Source: Aquamicrobium sp. LC103 (lineage in GTDB: Bacteria; Pseudomonadota; Alphaproteobacteria; Rhizobiales; Rhizobiaceae). From it: DNA of 64,000 bases. Location of the stretch: contig NZ_LBCQ02000002.1 in the NCBI RefSeq assembly GCF_001014615.2, positions 1 through 64,000 of the forward strand. Reading direction: 5' to 3'. Numbering within the stretch: the first letter of the stretch is position 1; each line of letters begins with the position of its first letter. Below the pieces are notes generated by a model. It did no database searches. It was not told where the DNA came from and saw nothing but the letters and a program-made list of their open reading frames with translations. Both the position numbers and the translations under genes were made by a program. Positions 60,356 through 64,000 of this stretch are shown one piece after another.

Positions 60356-61501
60356 TCAGCTCCTATAGGGTTCGAGCACCAAATCCTTGGTGACGATGAC
60401 TCGGACCGGGAAGCCGGGCCGGATGGTCAGCGTCGGCGCGACCTGCAATTGGCGCTGGACGATCTGCTGACCGGCCTGATTGATGGTGTCCTGCGCGCCG
60501 TCGCGGATGGCGCGGATCAGGCGGTCGTTATCGTCGGTGGCGAGTTCCGCGCCGACGCCGAGCAGCGTCGAGAGCGCGGCAGCCTTGGCGAGATCCCACC
60601 AGTGATAGTCGACGCCATCCTCCAGTCCGGCATAGCCTTGCGTGTCGGCGCCCGGCTGGCGCTCGAGAACGATCGAGCGGCCATTCGGCATAATGAGGCG
60701 GTTCCAGACGAGCAGCACGCGACGCTGCCCGAACTGGACGCTGTTGTCATACTGGCCGATGAGCCGCGTTCCCTGCGGCACGAGCAGGGTGCTGCCTGTT
60801 GGGCTGTCATAGATGTTCTCCGTGACCTGCGCGGTGATCTGGCCGGGAAGATCCGAACGGATACCTGTGATGAGCGCCGCTGAGATGACGGCTCCGGCTT
60901 GCAGGACGAAGGGCGATGCCGGCGGCGTGACGCGATCCGGCGTCACGGTGCGCCGATCGACCGCCGCATTGAGGAAAGCAAGCTGGCGGTCCTCGGCGCT
61001 CGGTTGCCCTGTGGCGGCGCTGCCCGGGTCAAACCCCGCAAGGCCAGGCGTGGCTCCCGGCGTCGCGGCGGCCGTCGAGCCCTGCCGCGACTGGAAGAAG
61101 ACGGTGCTGAGACGCGCGGCTTCTTCTTCTGCGCGACGGCGTTGCTCGGCCTCGTCGACGCCCGGTGTCGGAACGACGGGAGGCGCGACGGGCTGGCCGG
61201 CATTCTGTGCGCTCAGGATTGGGCCGCCGAGATCGCCGGGCAGCGCCGGCCCGAGAATGGGACCGGTATAGTCGCGCGGCAGGCCGGCAAGACCGTCGGC
61301 GGGCTGGCGGTTGGACGTGGAATAGAGTTCTTCCCCACCATCGCCGCCTGTGCGCGTCTGGAGCGCATAGATCAGCGCGGCGCCGATGCCGACCATGGCG
61401 ACGGTCGCGACACTCGCGAGCATCTTGCGCGACAGGCGGGTGACGCGGGGTGTTTCGGCGCGCAGACGCATCGGAGCGGCATTGGATTCGGCTTCGCTCA
61501 T
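60356..61501 (-). CDS. trbI: Conjugal transfer protein TrbI (VirB10 homologue)
   Basis: A protein of 381 residues. A short cytoplasmic N-terminus, one membrane helix (about 27-45, KMLASVATVAMVGIGAALIYAL), a Pro-rich linker (to about 170) and the C-terminal VirB10/TrbI domain with VLQAGAVISAALITGIRSDLPGQITAQVTENIYDSPTG and GTRLIGQYDNSVQFGQRRVLLVWNRLI. It spans from inner to outer membrane in the secretion channel. The start overlaps the end of trbG by 4 bp. Confidence 0.93.
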   Translation of the reverse strand: MSEAESNAAPMRLRAETPRVTRLSRKMLASVATVAMVGIGAALIYALQTRTGGDGGEELYSTSNRQPADGLAGLPRDYTGPILGPALPGDLGGPILSAQNAGQPVAPPVVPTPGVDEAEQRRRAEEEAARLSTVFFQSRQGSTAAATPGATPGLAGFDPGSAATGQPSAEDRQLAFLNAAVDRRTVTPDRVTPPASPFVLQAGAVISAALITGIRSDLPGQITAQVTENIYDSPTGSTLLVPQGTRLIGQYDNSVQFGQRRVLLVWNRLIMPNGRSIVLERQPGADTQGYAGLEDGVDYHWWDLAKAAALSTLLGVGAELATDDNDRLIRAIRDGAQDTINQAGQQIVQRQLQVAPTLTIRPGFPVRVIVTKDLVLEPYRS

Positions 61502-62454
61502 GACTGCGGCCTCCCGTCGGTGCGGACGATCCTGACGCTCTGCTGGCGGTCGCCGCTGCCAAGGCGCAGCTCGGCCGCGCCGAACAGGCGATCGACGATC
61601 AGGATGTGTTGATAGATGCGGGTATTGGCGATCTGGGCTTCGCCCTCGGGGCCGATAACAAAGATCGGCGGCATCTCGCCTTGCACGATGCCGCGCGGGA
61701 ATTCGACATAGACACGGCGGCCATCGTCATAGACGGCGACGGGCTTCCATGGCGGATTGCTGCTGCCGGTCAGGCCATAGCGATAATTGCGCGCGGCCAC
61801 GGCCGGAATGACCGGCGTTGCCGGAACGGCCTGCCGCCCGCCTGCCGGCTGCGGATAAGACCAGGACACGGCCGGCATGTAGGGCTTCTCGCCGGAACGC
61901 AGCTCGACCATGTAGGTGCGCCGGTCGGTGGTGATAACGAGATTAGTTGTGATGTCGGCGCGCGTCGGTTTTACCAGCACATGGACACGGCGGGCGACGC
62001 CGGAGCCGGATTCGGTGTCGCCGATGATCCAGCGGGCGGTGTCGCCGGCGGCGATCGGTCCAGGGCCGGTCAGGCTCTCGCCCGGTTCGAGCGCGATATT
62101 GGTGATCTGGCCTGGTGCGGCATAGATCTGATAGAGCGCGCCTTCCGACCACGGATAGACCTGAATGGCATTGAAATAGCCTTCGCGGCGCGGCTGCACG
62201 CGGGCGGCGGCATTGGCGTTCTCAACGCGGCCGGTCGCCGTGCTGGCAGTCTGGCCGCCGCGTGCGACTGTCCACGCCGGCGGGACATGGATCGGCCTCA
62301 GCCGCTCGTCCGTCACGGCGGCGGGAATAGCCGGCAGCGGCGGCACGCTGTTGTCGTAGCTGATTTCTGGCGGACGGTTGGTGGCGCAGCCAGCCAGCAT
62401 GGTTGCGGACAGCAACAGAGCCGGAATGGTGGAGGTGCGAAGGACTGGGCTCAT
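61498..62454 (-). CDS. trbG: Conjugal transfer protein TrbG (VirB9 homologue), lipoprotein
   Basis: A protein of 318 residues with a lipoprotein signal peptide (lipobox LAGC, C23). The VirB9/TrbG domain includes AIQVYPWSEGALYQIYAAPGQITNIALEPGE and a C-terminal beta region with NYRYGLTGSSNPPWKPVAVYDDGRRVYVEFP. It is part of the outer-membrane core complex with TrbI. It overlaps trbF and trbI by 4 bp on either side (ATGA junctions). Confidence 0.92.
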   Translation of the reverse strand: MSPVLRTSTIPALLLSATMLAGCATNRPPEISYDNSVPPLPAIPAAVTDERLRPIHVPPAWTVARGGQTASTATGRVENANAAARVQPRREGYFNAIQVYPWSEGALYQIYAAPGQITNIALEPGESLTGPGPIAAGDTARWIIGDTESGSGVARRVHVLVKPTRADITTNLVITTDRRTYMVELRSGEKPYMPAVSWSYPQPAGGRQAVPATPVIPAVAARNYRYGLTGSSNPPWKPVAVYDDGRRVYVEFPRGIVQGEMPPIFVIGPEGEAQIANTRIYQHILIVDRLFGAAELRLGSGDRQQSVRIVRTDGRPQS

Positions 62455-63140
62455 TGGCTCAGCTCCCGAGACCAGTTAATGGCGTTGACATAGATGCCGA
62501 GCGGATTGGCTTTCAGGCGTTCGGCGTCTCGGGGCGGCTGGAGGACGATGGTCAAGATAGCCGTCCACCGCTCCGTCGTCGCGAGCTTGCCATCCTCGTA
62601 ACGGCGCTCGGTCCAGGCGACGCGGAAGCTGTCGGCCGAGGCGCGAATGACGCTTGAGACCTCAACGGCGATCTGCTGCTTGCCGACCTTGGTGAAGGGG
62701 TCATTGGTGCGGGCATAGTCGTTGAGGGCGCCCGCCCCACGATCGGTCGTCCATTCATAGGCGCGAAGCCAGTTCTGGCGCACAATGATCGGATCGGCGG
62801 GGATGCTTCTGACCTGCTCGATGAAACGGGCGAGATGCCACGCGATCTGCGGATCGGTCGGGCGGAAGTCGGCAGTCGCCGGGGCGACGGTCTGGGCCTG
62901 GCCGAGCTTGTCGACCTGCACCACCCAGGGAACGACAGTTCCCTGCACCGACTGCCAGACAAGTGCGGCGGCGAAGCCACCAGAGAGAACCAGCGAGCCG
63001 AAGGCCATTAGCCGCCAGTTCTTGGCCTGCACACGGGCCGAGCCGATGCGCTCGTCCCAGAGCTGCGCGGCCTTCTGGTATGGGGTCTCGGGTTGCGGGG
63101 TTTTGCCGTAATGCGTGGCGGGTCGTCGAAACAGGTTCAT
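62451..63140 (-). CDS. trbF: Conjugal transfer protein TrbF (VirB8 homologue)
   Basis: A protein of 229 residues. A cytoplasmic N-terminal segment (about 1-40; RRPATHYGKTPQPETPYQKAAQLWDERIG) is followed by one membrane helix (about 45-65, LMAFGSLVLSGGFAAALVW) and a periplasmic VirB8-like domain with FIEQVRSIPADPIIVRQNWLRAYEW. It is a scaffold of the secretion channel. ATGA overlaps with both neighbours show tight operon structure. Confidence 0.92.
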   Translation of the reverse strand: MNLFRRPATHYGKTPQPETPYQKAAQLWDERIGSARVQAKNWRLMAFGSLVLSGGFAAALVWQSVQGTVVPWVVQVDKLGQAQTVAPATADFRPTDPQIAWHLARFIEQVRSIPADPIIVRQNWLRAYEWTTDRGAGALNDYARTNDPFTKVGKQQIAVEVSSVIRASADSFRVAWTERRYEDGKLATTERWTAILTIVLQPPRDAERLKANPLGIYVNAINWSRELSQ

Positions 63141-64000
63141 GAGCGGTCACTTTCGGAAAGGTTGACGGAAGAGCCGGAGCCGTGGCCGTCGCCGGAGCGG
63201 ACGGCATGGGTTGTGGTCTGGACGCCATGCGAGAGGCGCTGCGAGCGCTGCATTCGCTTCGCCCAATCGGGCTGGTCCTTGGCGGTGTGGATGGCGGAAG
63301 CGGCGTCGGCCGCCGCATCGGAAGAACCGCCGACTGCCCCCATGGTCGAAGAACCGCCCGTGACGCCGAAGCCGCTTTTCACGCCATCGGAAAAGCTGGC
63401 CTTGACGCTGGCTGCGGCGCGACGCAGCGGAGATATGGCGGCGGAGCCAGCCGCGCGACCGATGCTGCCCATGCCGGATGCGGCACCTGCCGCGCCGGAC
63501 TGGCCGAGCGAACCGAGGCTGAAGGCGGCGGATGCCGCGCCGGCGGTGGTCGCGCCGCCGCGCGCGGCGGCAGCGCCGGTGGAAAGCGCGGCTGCACCGC
63601 CCTTGGCGGCAAGGCCGGCAGCACCAGCGCCGGCCAGCACCATGCCGCCTGCGGCAAGGCCGGTTCCAACGGCAGCGCCTGCGCCGAGCTGCGGGCCGCC
63701 GGAGACGAGGCCGTTGGCGATGCCGGGGCCGAAGATGCCGAGGCCGAGAAGCGAGAGAGCGGCGAGCACGACGGCCATGGCGTCGTCGATGCTCGGTGTC
63801 TGGCCGCCGAACCCTTGCGTGAACTGTGAGAACAGCGTCGAGCCGATGCCAATGATGACGGCCAGCACCAGAACCTTGATGCCGGACGACATCACATTGC
63901 CCAACACCTTCTCGGCCATGAAGGCGCTTTTGCCCCAAAGCCCGAAGGGAATGAGGACAAAGCCGGCGAGCGTCGCCAGCTTGAATTCGATCAGGGTGAC
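63137..64000 (-). CDS. trbL: Conjugal transfer protein TrbL (VirB6 homologue), partial at right edge
   Basis: The C-terminal part of TrbL. The frame continues beyond the window: upstream of ATG 63919 it reads TLIEFKLATLAGFVLIPFGLWGKSAF, a conserved TrbL segment, so 63919 is not the start. Membrane helices alternate with a Gly/Ala-rich region (about 63430-63720), followed by a polar tail with WAKRMQRSQRLSHG. TrbL is the polytopic inner-membrane channel protein. It overlaps trbF by 4 bp. Confidence 0.9.
   Translation of the reverse strand, partial: VTLIEFKLATLAGFVLIPFGLWGKSAFMAEKVLGNVMSSGIKVLVLAVIIGIGSTLFSQFTQGFGGQTPSIDDAMAVVLAALSLLGLGIFGPGIANGLVSGGPQLGAGAAVGTGLAAGGMVLAGAGAAGLAAKGGAAALSTGAAAARGGATTAGAASAAFSLGSLGQSGAAGAASGMGSIGRAAGSAAISPLRRAAASVKASFSDGVKSGFGVTGGSSTMGAVGGSSDAAADAASAIHTAKDQPDWAKRMQRSQRLSHGVQTTTHAVRSGDGHGSGSSVNLSESDRS

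Larger units (their letters stand above)
57955..64000. mobile_element. Left end of an integrative conjugative element inserted at guaA
   Basis: Directly after guaA lie repeats, a tyrosine recombinase, an AlpA-like regulator and a Trb type IV secretion operon that continues past the right edge. The 3' end of guaA is a known attachment site for IntG-type recombinases of Mesorhizobium ICEs and for other elements. The core site would lie within the last codons of guaA (about 57955-57991). The other end and its direct repeat are outside the window. Confidence 0.75.

Overview
The window is high-GC DNA from an alphaproteobacterium of the order Hyphomicrobiales (Rhizobiales). Protein sequences and gene neighbourhoods look like Mesorhizobium and relatives (Phyllobacteriaceae). 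Evidence includes rhizobial-type PrmB, Kbl/Tdh and GlpD, an ExbB with a long Pro/Ala-rich N-terminus, a UvrB with a long N-terminal extension, and an integrative element at the 3' end of guaA. No rRNA, tRNA or CRISPR array was seen.

Layout. 1-4.1 kb: prmB, the threonine-degradation pair kbl-tdh and an HPP membrane protein. 4.1-4.7 kb: a vapBC-type toxin-antitoxin pair. 4.8-13.1 kb: a homogentisate/tyrosine catabolic island (marR, hmgA, an MBL hydrolase, fahA, an MhaA-like flavin hydroxylase with a small DUF2783 partner, hpd and its divergent Lrp regulator). It is interrupted by an inverted-repeat element, a vapC remnant and a brnTA toxin-antitoxin operon. 13.2-16.4 kb: a TRAP transporter (dctP, dctQ, dctM). 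16.9-25.1 kb: a minus-strand operon pcaD-pimF-pimA-pimB-pimC-pimD for dicarboxylic/acyl-CoA beta-oxidation, behind a perfect 20-bp palindrome that overlaps its promoter. 25.3-33.7 kb: a 3-hydroxyisobutyryl-CoA hydrolase, then pccR divergent from pccB-pccA-mcm (propionyl-CoA to succinyl-CoA). 33.8-37.7 kb: glpR-glpD-glpK with GlpR-like operator sequences. 37.8-40.8 kb: a proline-rich micro-protein and exbB-exbD-tonB. 40.9-57.9 kb: housekeeping and stress genes (LysE exporter, amidase, guaB, MAPEG protein, oxyR/katG, VOC protein, SMR exporter, an isolated atpB, uvrB, an RsmB-like methyltransferase, PaaI thioesterase, mtnN, guaA). 58.0-64.0 kb: the left end of an integrative conjugative element: repeats, a tyrosine recombinase, an AlpA-like regulator, and the distal part of a Trb type IV secretion operon (trbL-trbF-trbG-trbI-DUF2274) that runs off the right edge.

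How the genes fit together. The first 34 kb is largely carbon catabolism. Tyrosine and probably 3-hydroxyphenylacetate would converge on homogentisate and then fumarate plus acetoacetate. Dicarboxylic and acyl acids would go through the pim operon. Propionyl-CoA from odd-chain and branched substrates would go through pcc/mcm, and glycerol-3-phosphate through glp. Most modules carry their own regulator or a visible operator. The clearest accessory DNA is the guaA-integrated element. Smaller accessory insertions (vapBC, brnTA, vapC remnant, palindromic repeat) sit inside or next to the tyrosine island.

The points most worth a second look are: the lone, divergent atpB whose conserved Asn is Val; a 20-codon mini-gene that exactly bridges pccB and pccA; mutually exclusive hairpins between guaA and the integrase; the paired palindromes over a possibly leaderless brnT; and the pcaD-pim operon with its palindromic operator.
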